Assembly: GCA_016210055.1 (NCBI GenBank)
Contig: JACQUZ010000127.1
Coordinates: 1-47,982, forward strand
DNA length: 47,982 nt
Source of the DNA: Deltaproteobacteria bacterium
Lineage (GTDB): Bacteria; Myxococcota_A; Polyangia; Haliangiales; SHYZ01
Direction of reading: 5' to 3'
Every line of letters starts with the position of its first letter. The stretch's first letter is position 1. Below, piece after piece: positions 8,311-16,481 of the stretch. Both the position numbers and the translations under genes were made by a program. The notes below the pieces were generated by a model, which was given only the letters and a program-made list of their open reading frames with translations, ran no database searches and was not told where the DNA came from.

Positions 8311-8574
8311 TCAAGCCACCGGCGGATCGTCGCTGTCAATGTAGAAGCCGCATTGGCAGCGGGTCCGCCAATTCGTCGGCCTCTTCTTAGCACCACCAAC
8401 GACGTCTCTTAGGACTTCGTCCCACAGCTGCCACTTGTCCTTTTCCGTCCTCTCCTGTGTTCGCTCGAGGACGGGGCGCACCTTTAGCATGTCGCATGCC
8501 ACCGAGAATCGAGGGAAATGGTCGCGAATCCCGCCGAAACTATTGGGTGCGCCGTTCGTCGACACGCCATGCAA
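8311..8574 (-). CDS. Hypothetical 87-aa protein, candidate ATP-grasp substrate peptide
   Basis: A short ORF on the same strand as the ATP-grasp gene, ending 94 bp before it. The middle is highly charged and probably helical (LERTQERTEKDKWQLWDEVL), as expected for a leader recognised by a ligase. The C-terminus, TNWRTRCQCGFYIDSDDPPVA in part, offers Thr/Ser donors and an acidic DSDD cluster that could be cross-linked by ester bonds. It lacks the microviridin PFFARFL leader and TxKxPSD core, so it would be a new class if real. The start is uncertain: ATG 8574 has no good ribosome site, and the ATG at codon 29 (CDMLKV) is an alternative. It could also be an unrelated small CxC protein. Confidence 0.45.
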   Translation of the reverse strand: MHGVSTNGAPNSFGGIRDHFPRFSVACDMLKVRPVLERTQERTEKDKWQLWDEVLRDVVGGAKKRPTNWRTRCQCGFYIDSDDPPVA

Positions 8575-8643
8575 GACTAGTCGACTGGGCGATTTGGCTT
8601 GGAGCGGGATTCGGGAGGTGGACTACGAAGAGCGTGCGAGGGC

Positions 8644-9384
8644 CTAAAGGCCACACGTCTCGTTGCAGGACGCTTCCAGGCAGAACAGGTAGGGCTCGAT
8701 CTTGGCCTGGCATTCGGGTGTCGTCACGCAGCTATCGATGCATGAGCAGAAAGGATTGCAGGTGCCGCTGCGATACTTCTCCAAGAGGCACTCGTACTGC
8801 GAGCGGCAGGCTTCAGCGCCACTTGTGCCGAGCTCCCTCCAGCAGGAGGTCCCCAGGCACTGGCGGCATTTCTCGTCGCTGCTGGACCATGCTGGCTCCA
8901 GGGTCTCGCACGGTCTCGTTTCGGGCGCAATCGAAAGGGGTGCGGTAGCATTCCGACCGGTGCCGTCGTCGTAGATGAGGCTGATGGGTTCCTCTGTTCG
9001 AGGAACCTCGAAGACCAAGCGACAGGACAGCTGGCCACCCTTGGCGACCGAGATGTCTTGAGGGCATGGCGTCTTGGCGAGCGCCGAGGTCGCACTGGCC
9101 CGCACGCTCAAGCCGCTCCGCGTGGTGACGGAGAAAAGCGCCAGGGACATGGGGATTGGCACTGCTTCGTCGCGGTTGACCATGGTGAGGTCGACCTCGA
9201 GGAAGCGGCGCCCTTCCTGCGGGGACCTTCCGGCGATGGATCGCGAGTACTGGGCGCTGTCTGCCCGTAGCGAGAATCCCGTCGCCTGCGCTTGGTCCGA
9301 CGTGGTGTTGGAATCGCCGCAGGCGAACGAAAGAAGGAGGCAACAAGCGGTCGCCAGCTGGGTTGGTAGTTTCTGAGCGGCCAT
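8644..9384 (-). CDS. Lipoprotein with DUF4352/telokin-like domain and Cys-rich C-terminus
   Basis: A 246-residue secreted lipoprotein. ATG 9384 is preceded by AGGAG and starts a lipoprotein signal (TACCLLLSFACGDS, lipobox SFAC). Residues about 30-150 form an Ig-like beta-sandwich resembling DUF4352/telokin-like proteins (RRFLEVDLTMVNRDEAVPI, then QLSCRLVFEVP). The last 90 residues hold a dozen or more cysteines (CETLEP, CRQCLGTSC, CNPFCSCIDSC, CLEASCNETC), likely a disulfide-rich module outside the cell. Such Cys-rich extensions are common in Polyangia lipoproteins of unknown function. No enzymatic motif is visible. Confidence 0.7.
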   Translation of the reverse strand: MAAQKLPTQLATACCLLLSFACGDSNTTSDQAQATGFSLRADSAQYSRSIAGRSPQEGRRFLEVDLTMVNRDEAVPIPMSLALFSVTTRSGLSVRASATSALAKTPCPQDISVAKGGQLSCRLVFEVPRTEEPISLIYDDGTGRNATAPLSIAPETRPCETLEPAWSSSDEKCRQCLGTSCWRELGTSGAEACRSQYECLLEKYRSGTCNPFCSCIDSCVTTPECQAKIEPYLFCLEASCNETCGL

Positions 9385-9443
9385 GGGAACTCCTGTCGCA
9401 ATGGAACGACCAGGCATGATAGGGAGTTCGTGGCAAGCGCACA

Positions 9444-9478
9444 AGGGACCTTCTATCCGACAGGGACCTTCTATCCGA
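9444..9478. repeat. Tandem 17-bp duplication
   Basis: AGGGACCTTCTATCCGA occurs twice with a single C between the copies, about 60 bp upstream of the lipoprotein gene. It may be a slippage duplication or a tandem binding site in the promoter. Confidence 0.5.
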
Positions 9479-9583
9479 GTGCAGGAGAACGCTCGGCAGT
9501 CGACCTGTGACACTGTCACGCCTTTCACGTCGCTGTTGCGCTCGGCGTGACGATTCGCTTTGAGATCGCTCTCCCTGTCCCCC

Positions 9584-9892
9584 GAACAATCGCTTGGTCC
9601 CGGTCAATGCGGACTGTTCAACGAATGCTCGCCCGGAAACCATGCGCCCATCTACCGGAACGAGGTAAGTGGACCCCAAGACCACGATATCCCCGGCCGT
9701 CACGGCGCGCGCCTTGACCTGCGTCTCCCTGCTGTGTCGCTTGTCCCACGCATCGCGATCCCGGGCGCGCGTTCCGGCCAGGAAGCGGGCCCCAAGTTGT
9801 TCGTCCTGGAACTCACACCTGTCAATCGTCAATACGGCGAGCCACACCGCACGTGCGCTTCCGGTGACGCTGCGCCCTGCGGGCGGTAACAT
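9584..9892 (-). pseudogene. P-type ATPase actuator-domain remnant
   Basis: The minus-strand frame reads VKARAVTAGDIVVLGSTYLV then PVDGRMVSGRAFVEQSALTG, an unmistakable match to the actuator domain of P1-type metal ATPases (normal pattern: GDIV..PG...PVDG.V..G...VDESALTGES). The TGE(S) loop is altered to TGTK, and neither the phosphorylation motif DKTGT nor the transmembrane helices are present nearby. Upstream residues (CEFQDEQLGARFLAGTRARD) are only weakly family-like. It is a short relic of a copper/zinc/cadmium-exporting ATPase gene. Confidence 0.6.
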
Positions 9893-9898
9893 GTCGGC

Positions 9899-10264
9899 AT
9901 GGCGTCTCTCTTTGTCGTGCTGGATCTCGTGGGCGCGGGGCGCGTGGTTGGCGCCTTCAACTCGTCAGCGCACGCGCGAGCGATCATCGGGGAGTTCGGC
10001 CACTACTACAAGGTGATCGAGACGCCGGCATGGCTGGTGCTCGGAGAGAGCTTGCACGTCTTGTTGTCTTCGTCGGGGATTTTGCAGCCCGTCGCCGTAA
10101 CCGGCCTGGGCTTGATCGCCCGGGCATGGGCCGCCAGGTCACCCTACCACCGCGTGGAGTTCTGCCTTCGCAACAAGATCAATCCGCACGTGCTCGAGTG
10201 GACGGTGAGCAAGGCGCAGCGGGAACATGTCGCGTCCCTCATGGACGGGCACGGCAAGAAGTGA
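9899..10264 (+). CDS. Hypothetical protein, 121 aa
   Basis: Not recognised. The frame starts MASLFVVLDLVGAGRVVGAF and has a hydrophobic middle (LHVLLSSSGILQPVAVTGLG), ending in a basic GHGKK. No signal peptide, metal motif or catalytic motif is evident. The ribosome site is weak (GGCGG about 15 bases upstream), so the start and even the reality of the gene are uncertain. The stop overlaps the GTG of a tiny downstream frame. Confidence 0.4.
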   Translation: MASLFVVLDLVGAGRVVGAFNSSAHARAIIGEFGHYYKVIETPAWLVLGESLHVLLSSSGILQPVAVTGLGLIARAWAARSPYHRVEFCLRNKINPHVLEWTVSKAQREHVASLMDGHGKK

Positions 10265-10371
10265 TCGCAAGGCTGGTTAATGTAGAGCCAGTCGACAGTG
10301 ACGAGCGCATCCACCGTTTTCTGCGCGGGACGAGCGGAACGCTCCTGCCTGCGCTGCTCGACGGGGACTAG
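10261..10371 (+). CDS. Possible small translationally coupled ORF
   Basis: A 36-residue frame starting with GTG that overlaps the preceding stop (GTGA): VIARLVNVEPVDSDERIHRF then LRGTSGTLLPALLDGD. The composition is protein-like and the overlap suggests coupling, or a frameshift that has cut one gene in two. Family not recognised. From 10372 to 10561 I see nothing coding. Confidence 0.22.
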   Translation: MIARLVNVEPVDSDERIHRFLRGTSGTLLPALLDGD

Positions 10372-10561
10372 GGCGGATCAAGGCCGGTTCCTGATCATGT
10401 CGCACGCTTCCTGGGATGATCTATGGTCCCGTTCCTGTCCAGCAATGGTCATGCCGGCGCTCTTTGAGATAGCGTGGGCAGGCTGGGGCGCAGGGCGACG
10501 GGGGAATCATGCGGAATCAGGATCGCAGGGTGGAGGCTCGCAGGCACGAACGTGGTAAGGG

Positions 10562-13183
10562 CTAAGGCACCACGATCCGATACACCCCCATGTCGCCGTG
10601 GCCGCGTGCCACTTCGAGATTGAACATGGGGAGATCGAGGAACCGATAAGTATCGGTGCCTCCCGATACGCTCACCCGCACAACGAGGACGCCATTGGTG
10701 CCGACGACGTGAGGATACTCGCTGTAGATGGTGCTAAATGGATTAGCCGTGAAGAGGGCATCGCCTTGGCCAAAGCTGATGCCATGTTCAGGCGTCGTGT
10801 AGTGGGGGAACGTAAAATGACCCGCCGAATCGGTCGTTCCGCGGTACTTGGGGACGTTCGGGATTACCGAGTCCTGTTGCTGGAATACCTCAATCGTGGC
10901 TCCGGCTACCGCAGTACCATTGCCGTCGACCACCGCGAGAACATTCTGAGTCGGAATCCCGAATAGATACTTGCCATAATAGCCGCGGCGGAGCGGCAGC
11001 GCCCGTCCATTCCAATTCGCATCCGTGTTGAGCGCCCACACGTGATACTCATCCAGGAAATAAGCGGCTCCGCTCATGAGATCGCCCGGCACGCTGTTGT
11101 AATGGACCACATCCCAAGCGATGGTTGGCATCAGGGCTGTACCTGCCACCCGGTTGGCCTTAATCAGGCCAGCGACGTCAATGCGCTGGTCGCCTTCGTA
11201 GAGCTCCCACTCTGTCACGTGGGACATCCGGTCGTAATCCTGCCTGTCAACGTGCAGCAACCACACGAGCGCTGCTTCGGCGGAGAAGGACTGATCACCC
11301 CAATCCGTGCCCGAGGTCACCACCTTTCCGCCACGGCGCGTGGCGGGGGGCTGCCGGCCGTTCACCGAATCGAGGTCAGGTCCCGCCCAGATCTCCCACG
11401 AATGGGTCATGCCGTCGCTGAACTTCACTCGTGCCCGGGTCACTGCCCTAGGCTCCGCAAAACGCACCGCGAACCACACGGGTCGGCTTTCATAGGTGGC
11501 GATGGGATCGCTTGCAACCCCGTCGAACAGGCGATCAATGGCCGAAAGCGCGGAGGAATTAGAGAAGGTCTCCGCACGGGGTGGTCCATCGGTAATGAGG
11601 CATTCAGACACCTGCACGTCCATTTGATAGAGGTCAATGAGGCCGAGCTGGTGCCCCCATTCGTGCAGAAGCCCATTGTCCCTGGTCGCGTGCACCTGCT
11701 CAATCCAGGGCGTCCACGACGCTGGAGCAGGTCCCCCGAATCCCCAGCAGCCGTCCGTGGGGCAAGGCTCGGGGGCATGGGTTCCACCGGGGTCAGGCGT
11801 GGTCGACGGAACACGCACGATTCGGTTGATCGCAATGCGCACCTTGGCGCCTTCGGGTTGCGAGGGATAGACGCTGCTCGCGAACAACCGGTTCATCTCG
11901 TCGCTATGAAACTGAATCCAATCCTCGGCGGAGCGGGTACCCACGCTGTTGTCTCGGGCAGCCATCCAAGTCGCGAAGTTCTCCCACACGTACGCGGTGA
12001 GGAGGAGCGCGTTGGTTCGTTGCTCTCGCGCGTCGTTCACCACCAAGCCGTCATTGAGAGGCAGCCCGGAATCGTCGAGGAGCTCGAAGCGCACCACGTG
12101 ATCGCCGTCCTGCCAGTTCCAAGAGAAGGTATAGTCCTGCGTGGCTCCGGCCGCCAATCGGCCCGAGGATCGTCCACTCGCTACGACCTGGCCATCGATG
12201 AGCCACTGCGTGCGAAAGCGCGGAACGGTCCTCGTGCCCTGGTTCCTCACCCGCGCGGTGAATTGGACGGTATCACCTAGGTCTGGCCACCGCTTGTCAT
12301 TCTCGGTTCCTGGCGCCGGAGCCGGGTTGTACCCGGACGGCTGGTAGCGCACGTCGTACTTGGGATACTGGGGCGTTCGCTCGATATAGCTTACAGACAA
12401 GTCCGATGAGGTCGTAGGAAAGAAGCTCCGCGCCAGCTCGGCGACTTGTTCTGCAGAAAGGGCAACGCCAAAGATTCGCACGTCATCAATTAGACCGCTG
12501 TACGCAGACCAAGACGGATGGTTTCCCATCATGAGGGGGCGCGTTGAGTCCTGAAGCGTGCCCAGTGCGGGCGCGCTCGCCACGAGCGTTCCATTAAAAT
12601 AGAGCGCAATGGATTTGCCATCGAACACTCCGACTACATGCGCCCAGGCCCCGGCTCGGGCCGGAGCGGCGACCGAGTGGGTCTCGCCCCAGCCTCCATT
12701 GGGAAAAGCGACCGAAAAAAGGTAACGACCGCCCTCTATCGCCAGCGCGAAGGCATCCATCGCGTACCACTTGTTGATGATGGTCTGCATCCGGTCCACG
12801 CGGCTGGGGCGCACTAGGGCCGACACGGTCACTGCGTCGCGGAAGTGAAATGCCGGTGCGTCCTTCACCGTGGCCGCATCGTCCACCCCGTCGAAGCTAC
12901 CGGCCCGTCCCCGCACGCCTTGGGCGCACCGCATGCCCCCGGACTTGGTGGCATCATGGGTGTTCCCCGACGAGTCCTTGATTATCGGCCTGCGTAGCGT
13001 GCAGTCGTCGAAGGTCCACGCGGCGACCGGCGCTGGCACGGAAATTCCTTGGCGCGCCTCGTCGACGGTTGCGGTTTCCTCGGCTCCGCTCTGGCAGCCT
13101 CCGCCGAGCGACGCCAGAAGGAGAAGCAATGGAAAAGGATAACGAATCGGCAGGCGTCGGCCTGCACCGTGGTTGGTGATCAT
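10562..13183 (-). CDS. Large secreted lipoprotein with LamG, CARDB-like and HExxH metallopeptidase-like regions
   Basis: An 873-residue lipoprotein (signal PFPLLLLLASLGGGCQSG). Domain order: LamG/concanavalin-like jellyroll at about 50-255 (AAWTFDDC, GSFDGVDDAATV, AYSGLIDDVRIFGVALS); a CARDB-like beta-sandwich at about 270-385 (PDLGDTVQFTARVRNQGTRT); a central region with LLHEWGHQLGLIDLYQ, where H507, E508, H511 and D517 form an HExxHxxGxxD zinc-peptidase-like site; a discoidin-like region about 590-680; and a C-terminal carboxypeptidase-regulatory-like beta domain (AVVDGNGTAVAGATIEVF). It probably acts on the cell surface on glycans or proteins. Activity is inferred from the zinc motif only. 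Divergent from the adenosine-specific kinase. Confidence 0.8.
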   Translation of the reverse strand: MITNHGAGRRLPIRYPFPLLLLLASLGGGCQSGAEETATVDEARQGISVPAPVAAWTFDDCTLRRPIIKDSSGNTHDATKSGGMRCAQGVRGRAGSFDGVDDAATVKDAPAFHFRDAVTVSALVRPSRVDRMQTIINKWYAMDAFALAIEGGRYLFSVAFPNGGWGETHSVAAPARAGAWAHVVGVFDGKSIALYFNGTLVASAPALGTLQDSTRPLMMGNHPSWSAYSGLIDDVRIFGVALSAEQVAELARSFFPTTSSDLSVSYIERTPQYPKYDVRYQPSGYNPAPAPGTENDKRWPDLGDTVQFTARVRNQGTRTVPRFRTQWLIDGQVVASGRSSGRLAAGATQDYTFSWNWQDGDHVVRFELLDDSGLPLNDGLVVNDAREQRTNALLLTAYVWENFATWMAARDNSVGTRSAEDWIQFHSDEMNRLFASSVYPSQPEGAKVRIAINRIVRVPSTTPDPGGTHAPEPCPTDGCWGFGGPAPASWTPWIEQVHATRDNGLLHEWGHQLGLIDLYQMDVQVSECLITDGPPRAETFSNSSALSAIDRLFDGVASDPIATYESRPVWFAVRFAEPRAVTRARVKFSDGMTHSWEIWAGPDLDSVNGRQPPATRRGGKVVTSGTDWGDQSFSAEAALVWLLHVDRQDYDRMSHVTEWELYEGDQRIDVAGLIKANRVAGTALMPTIAWDVVHYNSVPGDLMSGAAYFLDEYHVWALNTDANWNGRALPLRRGYYGKYLFGIPTQNVLAVVDGNGTAVAGATIEVFQQQDSVIPNVPKYRGTTDSAGHFTFPHYTTPEHGISFGQGDALFTANPFSTIYSEYPHVVGTNGVLVVRVSVSGGTDTYRFLDLPMFNLEVARGHGDMGVYRIVVP

Positions 13184-13293
13184 GGAGGCCTTTTACCTCC
13201 AGCGCAGCCACGCCTGCAAGGCCACCGCTTGTGATGATAGCGCTTGCACGTGGCGCCGCGGAAACGAGAACCCACTCCCAGCAAGGAGGGCCC

Positions 13294-13776
13294 ATGGACA
13301 TCAAGAGCGTCGCCATCGCCGTGCCAGACGGCGCGAATGCCGTCGTCGGCCAATCGCATTTCATCAAGACGATCGAAGACATCGCCGAAATCATGGTCAC
13401 GACCGTTCCCCAGGGGAAGTATGGGTTGGCATTCAACGAATCCTCGGGGCCGTGCCTGGTGCGTGCCGAGGGGAACGACGCCGCTCTCAAGGCAAGCGCG
13501 ATCGAAAACGCCCAGGCCATTGGTGCTGGCCACGTCTTTGTGCTGCTCCTCCGCGACTGCTATCCCATCAACGTGCTCGGCCGCATCAAGGACTGTCCGG
13601 AGGTCTGCTCGATCTTTTGTGCGACGGCGAACCCGGTGGAAGTGATCGTTGCCGAGTCCGCCCAGGGTCGCGGGGTGCTTGGGGTTATCGACGGGCGACG
13701 GCCAAAGGGCGTCGAGACGGGCCCGGACGTGGCGGCACGCAAGGATTTCTTGCGAAAGATCGGGTACAAGCTCTAA
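13294..13776 (+). CDS. Adenosine-specific kinase (DUF355/PF04008)
   Basis: A 160-residue protein covering the whole PF04008 family: MDIKSVAIAVPDGANAVVGQ, HFIKTIEDIAEIM, GLAFNESSGPCLVR, AGHVFVLLLRDCYPINVL, CSIFCATANPVEVIVAE and RGVLGVIDGRRPKGVE. The family was named from a thermophilic archaeal structure with adenosine-kinase activity; its role in bacteria is unsettled. The start is fixed by AAGGAGG four bases before ATG 13294, not the upstream ATG at 13231. The gene is monocistronic and divergent from the large lipoprotein with a 110-bp shared upstream region. Confidence 0.9.
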   Translation: MDIKSVAIAVPDGANAVVGQSHFIKTIEDIAEIMVTTVPQGKYGLAFNESSGPCLVRAEGNDAALKASAIENAQAIGAGHVFVLLLRDCYPINVLGRIKDCPEVCSIFCATANPVEVIVAESAQGRGVLGVIDGRRPKGVETGPDVAARKDFLRKIGYKL

Positions 13777-13905
13777 CGCGCTGGCCGTGGGTTAGATGCC
13801 GGCCGACATTGACGTGGACGCGAGAACCTCGACGACGACCCGCATTTCCCGTTGAGCCCGACCCTCCTTTATCACTGAATCACCGAGGCCACGTCGACAG
13901 AGGGT

Positions 13906-13932
13906 CCACCGCGCCTTGACAAGGCGCGGTGG
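13906..13932. promoter_or_regulatory. 13-bp-arm palindrome immediately upstream of pcm
   Basis: CCACCGCGCCTTG and CAAGGCGCGGTGG flank a single A, giving a 27-bp near-perfect palindrome. It ends 8 bp before the ATG I favour for pcm and covers the alternative GTG at 13929. It could terminate transcription from the upstream kinase gene, occlude the pcm ribosome site, or bind a dimeric regulator. No U-run follows. Confidence 0.65.
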
Positions 13933-13940
13933 GTGCCGAG

Positions 13941-14609
13941 ATGGCCTTGTCCATGGACGACAAGTCTCACCTCGTCGAGCTCGTTCGACGCCGCGGGGTG
14001 CGGGACCCGCGCCTGCTCGCCGCAATGGCTCGCATCGATCGAGGGGCGTTCATCCCGCTCGGGTTCGAGTCGGCCGCGTACGAAGACGAGCCCGTACCCA
14101 TAGGTCACGGTCAGGTCACGACGCAGCCCTCTTTGATCGCTGAGATGGTCGAGGCGCTTGAGCTCTCCGGCCACGAGCGGGTCCTGGAGGTCGGGGCTGG
14201 TTACGGCTTTCAGACCGCCATTCTCGCGAGCCTCTGCAAGGAGGTACTTGCCGTCGAGTGGTTCCCTGATCTTGCACGCCAGGCGCGCGCGAACCTGGAT
14301 GCGGCGGGGATTCGCAACGCCACCGTCGTGGAGGGCGACGGCACTCGGGGCCTCGAAAACCACGCGCCCTACGATCGCATTATCGTGGGGGCTGCCGCGC
14401 CCAGCGTGCCGCAGCCCCTTGAGGATCAGCTCGTGGAAGGCGGGCTGCTCGTTCAACCCATGGGCGTGGGCGGCCGGGAGACCGTCATGGTGTTTCGCAA
14501 GCAGGGTGGACGCCTGCTCGAAGAGAGGATCCTCACGTTCGCGTCCTTTGTGCCCTTGCGTGGAGAGCGTGGCGTCGTGAAGGAGGAAGCGACTAGGCAC
14601 GAGTTGTGA
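13941..14609 (+). CDS. pcm: Protein-L-isoaspartate O-methyltransferase
   Basis: A 222-residue SAM-dependent enzyme that methylates L-isoaspartyl residues in age-damaged proteins and so starts their repair. Motifs in order: RRGVRDPRLLAAMARIDRG, the substrate-site segment GQVTTQPSLIAEMVEAL, SAM motif I VLEVGAGYGFQTAILA, acidic strand VLAVEWFPDLA, and YDRIIVGAAAPSVP with EDQLVEGGLLVQPMG. Length is normal for bacterial Pcm. ATG 13941 is preferred over GTG 13929 because the GTG lies inside the palindrome. The next gene begins at 14611, one base after the stop. Confidence 0.93.
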   Translation: MALSMDDKSHLVELVRRRGVRDPRLLAAMARIDRGAFIPLGFESAAYEDEPVPIGHGQVTTQPSLIAEMVEALELSGHERVLEVGAGYGFQTAILASLCKEVLAVEWFPDLARQARANLDAAGIRNATVVEGDGTRGLENHAPYDRIIVGAAAPSVPQPLEDQLVEGGLLVQPMGVGGRETVMVFRKQGGRLLEERILTFASFVPLRGERGVVKEEATRHEL

Positions 14610-14610
14610 A

Positions 14611-15045
14611 TTGATTGGGATCGTGTTGGGTGTTCTCAAGGGGCTGTCGACGGCGAGCCTCCGGCGTACATGCCAGCTCGCCTTTTGGTTGGGGATTGGC
14701 CCGCATGATGCGGGGTGGGGCGAGACTCGGGAAGAAATGGAGGACTACCTTGCCGAGCTCCCGCGAGATGTGATCGACCGTTTCCAGGCGTTCCTGCAAG
14801 GAGAACGGGAGATATCCGTTCCTGACGACCACCCCACGCGAGTCGCCAATCTGCCGCCGCGCTTCCAAGCACGAGCCGTCAACGTGGCACCCCGTCGGTT
14901 TCGGGAGCTGTCCAAGCAGGAGGCGCTCGAGGAGCTGATTTCCGAGGAGGAGTCCGAGCTTCTCCTTCGCTTTGCCACCTGGAGCGGGGATATCCCAAGG
15001 CACGTCATCTGGTGGTACACGCCGCCGGATGAGCGCCCAGCGTAG
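14611..15045 (+). CDS. Hypothetical protein, 144 aa
   Basis: Not recognised. It starts with TTG directly after the pcm stop, so translation may be coupled, but the exact start is uncertain. The N-terminal 30 residues are moderately hydrophobic; the rest is acidic and helical (TREEMEDYLAELPRDVIDRF, QEALEELISEEESELLLRFA), ending HVIWWYTPPDERPA. There are no Cys clusters or catalytic motifs. The sequence from 14720 onward has clear coding character. Cytoplasmic by composition. Confidence 0.5.
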   Translation: MIGIVLGVLKGLSTASLRRTCQLAFWLGIGPHDAGWGETREEMEDYLAELPRDVIDRFQAFLQGEREISVPDDHPTRVANLPPRFQARAVNVAPRRFRELSKQEALEELISEEESELLLRFATWSGDIPRHVIWWYTPPDERPA

Positions 15046-15101
15046 TCCTCTTCATTGCAAGCTTGACGCGCCTCTTTCGGCGCCAAGAACAACTAGCGAC
15101 C

Positions 15102-16481
15102 ATGACCATGGTAGAGCGGCTCGCCGCGTTCGTGGCAAGTACCACCTGGGACTCCCTCTCTCCCGATGTCGGGCAGGCGCTCAAGCTCCGCGTGCTCGAC
15201 TCGCTCGGCTGCGCGATCGGAGCCTTGGGCGGTGAGCCCATTTCGGCCCTGCGGCGGCAGGTCGATGACTTTGGCGGAACGCCGCAATGCACCCTCATTG
15301 GCGGTGGCCGCACGGCGCCGGATCGGGCGGCGTTTTACAACGGCGCTCTCGTTCGCTACCTGGACTTCAACGATTCCTACCTCGCCAAGGGGGAAACCTG
15401 CCACCCGAGCGATAACCTCGCCGCGGTGCTGGCGGCCTGCGAAACCGCAGGCGGCTCGGGCCGCGACTTCCTGGTTGCTTTGGCCGCGGCCTACCAGGTC
15501 CAGTGCCGGCTCTCCGACGTGGCGCCGGTTCGCGCTCGTGGATTCGACCACACGACCCAGGGCGCCTATGCGGTCGCGGCTGGTGTCGCCCGCGCCCTGG
15601 GCCTTGACGCAGAGCGCACGGCCAACGCCATTGCGATCGCCGGCACTGCCCATGTCTCGCTGCGCGTGACCCGAACCGGCGCGCTGTCCCACTGGAAAGG
15701 GCTCGCCTACCCGAACACCGCCTTTGGCGCTACCCACGCCGCATTCCTCGCCAGCCGCGGCATCACCGGGCCCAAGGAGGTCTTCGAGGGAAAGAAAGGG
15801 CTCATGCAGGCGATCACGGGCCCCTTCGAGATCGACTGGTCTCGGGAGGGGCTCGACCGCGTGGGGAAGACGATCCTCAAGAAGTTCAACGCCGAAATCC
15901 ACTCCCAGTCGGCCATCGAAGGGATTCTCGAGCTCAGAGCGCACGGCAGCGTCCGGCCCGAGGACGTGGAGCGCATCGAGCTCGATATTTTCGACGTGGC
16001 GCACCTCATCATCGGGGGCGGCGAGGAAGGGGACAAGACGCGCGTGAAGACCAAGGAGGACGCCGACCACTCGTTGCCCTACATGGTCGCCGTGGCCATT
16101 CTCGACGGGCAGGTCATGCCAGAGCAGTACGCGGCGCCCAGAATCACTCGCGACGACGTGCAGGCTCTCCTGAGACGCGTGATCGTTCGTCCGGATCCCG
16201 AGCTCAGCCGCCGGTTCCCGGACGAGCACCCATGTCGAATTCGCGTAACGCTCCGTGACGGCCGGGTCCTCCTCAAGGAGAAGCGGGACTACGAAGGCTT
16301 TCACACCCGTCCCATGGCGAAGGAGACCGTGGTGGCCAAGTTCGAGCGGCTCGCTGCACCACTTGCCGACGGAGACACGCGGAGGCGCATTGCTGGAGCC
16401 GTCATGCAGCTCGACTCCGTCCCCATCTCCGAGCTGTGCGAGGCCTTGGCGGGCGTCGCCCCAGGCCAGGAGCGGCCATGA
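15102..16481 (+). CDS. MmgE/PrpD family protein (2-methylcitrate dehydratase-like)
   Basis: A 459-residue member of the MmgE/PrpD fold (2-methylcitrate dehydratase, cis-aconitate decarboxylase). Family landmarks: LKLRVLDSLGCAIGALGG, ALVRYLDFNDSYLAKGETCH then PSDNLAAVLAACE, GFDHTTQGAYAVAAGVARAL, SHWKGLAYPNTAFGATHAAF, EIHSQSAIEGILEL and EDADHSLPYMVAVAILDG. I start it at ATG 15102 because the upstream TTG extension is not family-like. Its stop overlaps the start of the ComA-like gene (ATGA), so the two are co-translated. No methylcitrate synthase or lyase gene is near, so the substrate may not be methylcitrate. Confidence 0.9.
   Translation: MTMVERLAAFVASTTWDSLSPDVGQALKLRVLDSLGCAIGALGGEPISALRRQVDDFGGTPQCTLIGGGRTAPDRAAFYNGALVRYLDFNDSYLAKGETCHPSDNLAAVLAACETAGGSGRDFLVALAAAYQVQCRLSDVAPVRARGFDHTTQGAYAVAAGVARALGLDAERTANAIAIAGTAHVSLRVTRTGALSHWKGLAYPNTAFGATHAAFLASRGITGPKEVFEGKKGLMQAITGPFEIDWSREGLDRVGKTILKKFNAEIHSQSAIEGILELRAHGSVRPEDVERIELDIFDVAHLIIGGGEEGDKTRVKTKEDADHSLPYMVAVAILDGQVMPEQYAAPRITRDDVQALLRRVIVRPDPELSRRFPDEHPCRIRVTLRDGRVLLKEKRDYEGFHTRPMAKETVVAKFERLAAPLADGDTRRRIAGAVMQLDSVPISELCEALAGVAPGQERP

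Noticed and set aside
8813..9892. A single 359-codon minus-strand frame joining the P-type ATPase relic with the lipoprotein region
   Set aside because: Only the first third is family-like. The remainder is the out-of-frame shadow of the lipoprotein gene.
10298..10558. An 86-codon plus-strand frame after the 121-aa hypothetical gene
   Set aside because: No ribosome site and no protein-like pattern; the short coupled frame at 10261 is the better candidate in this stretch.
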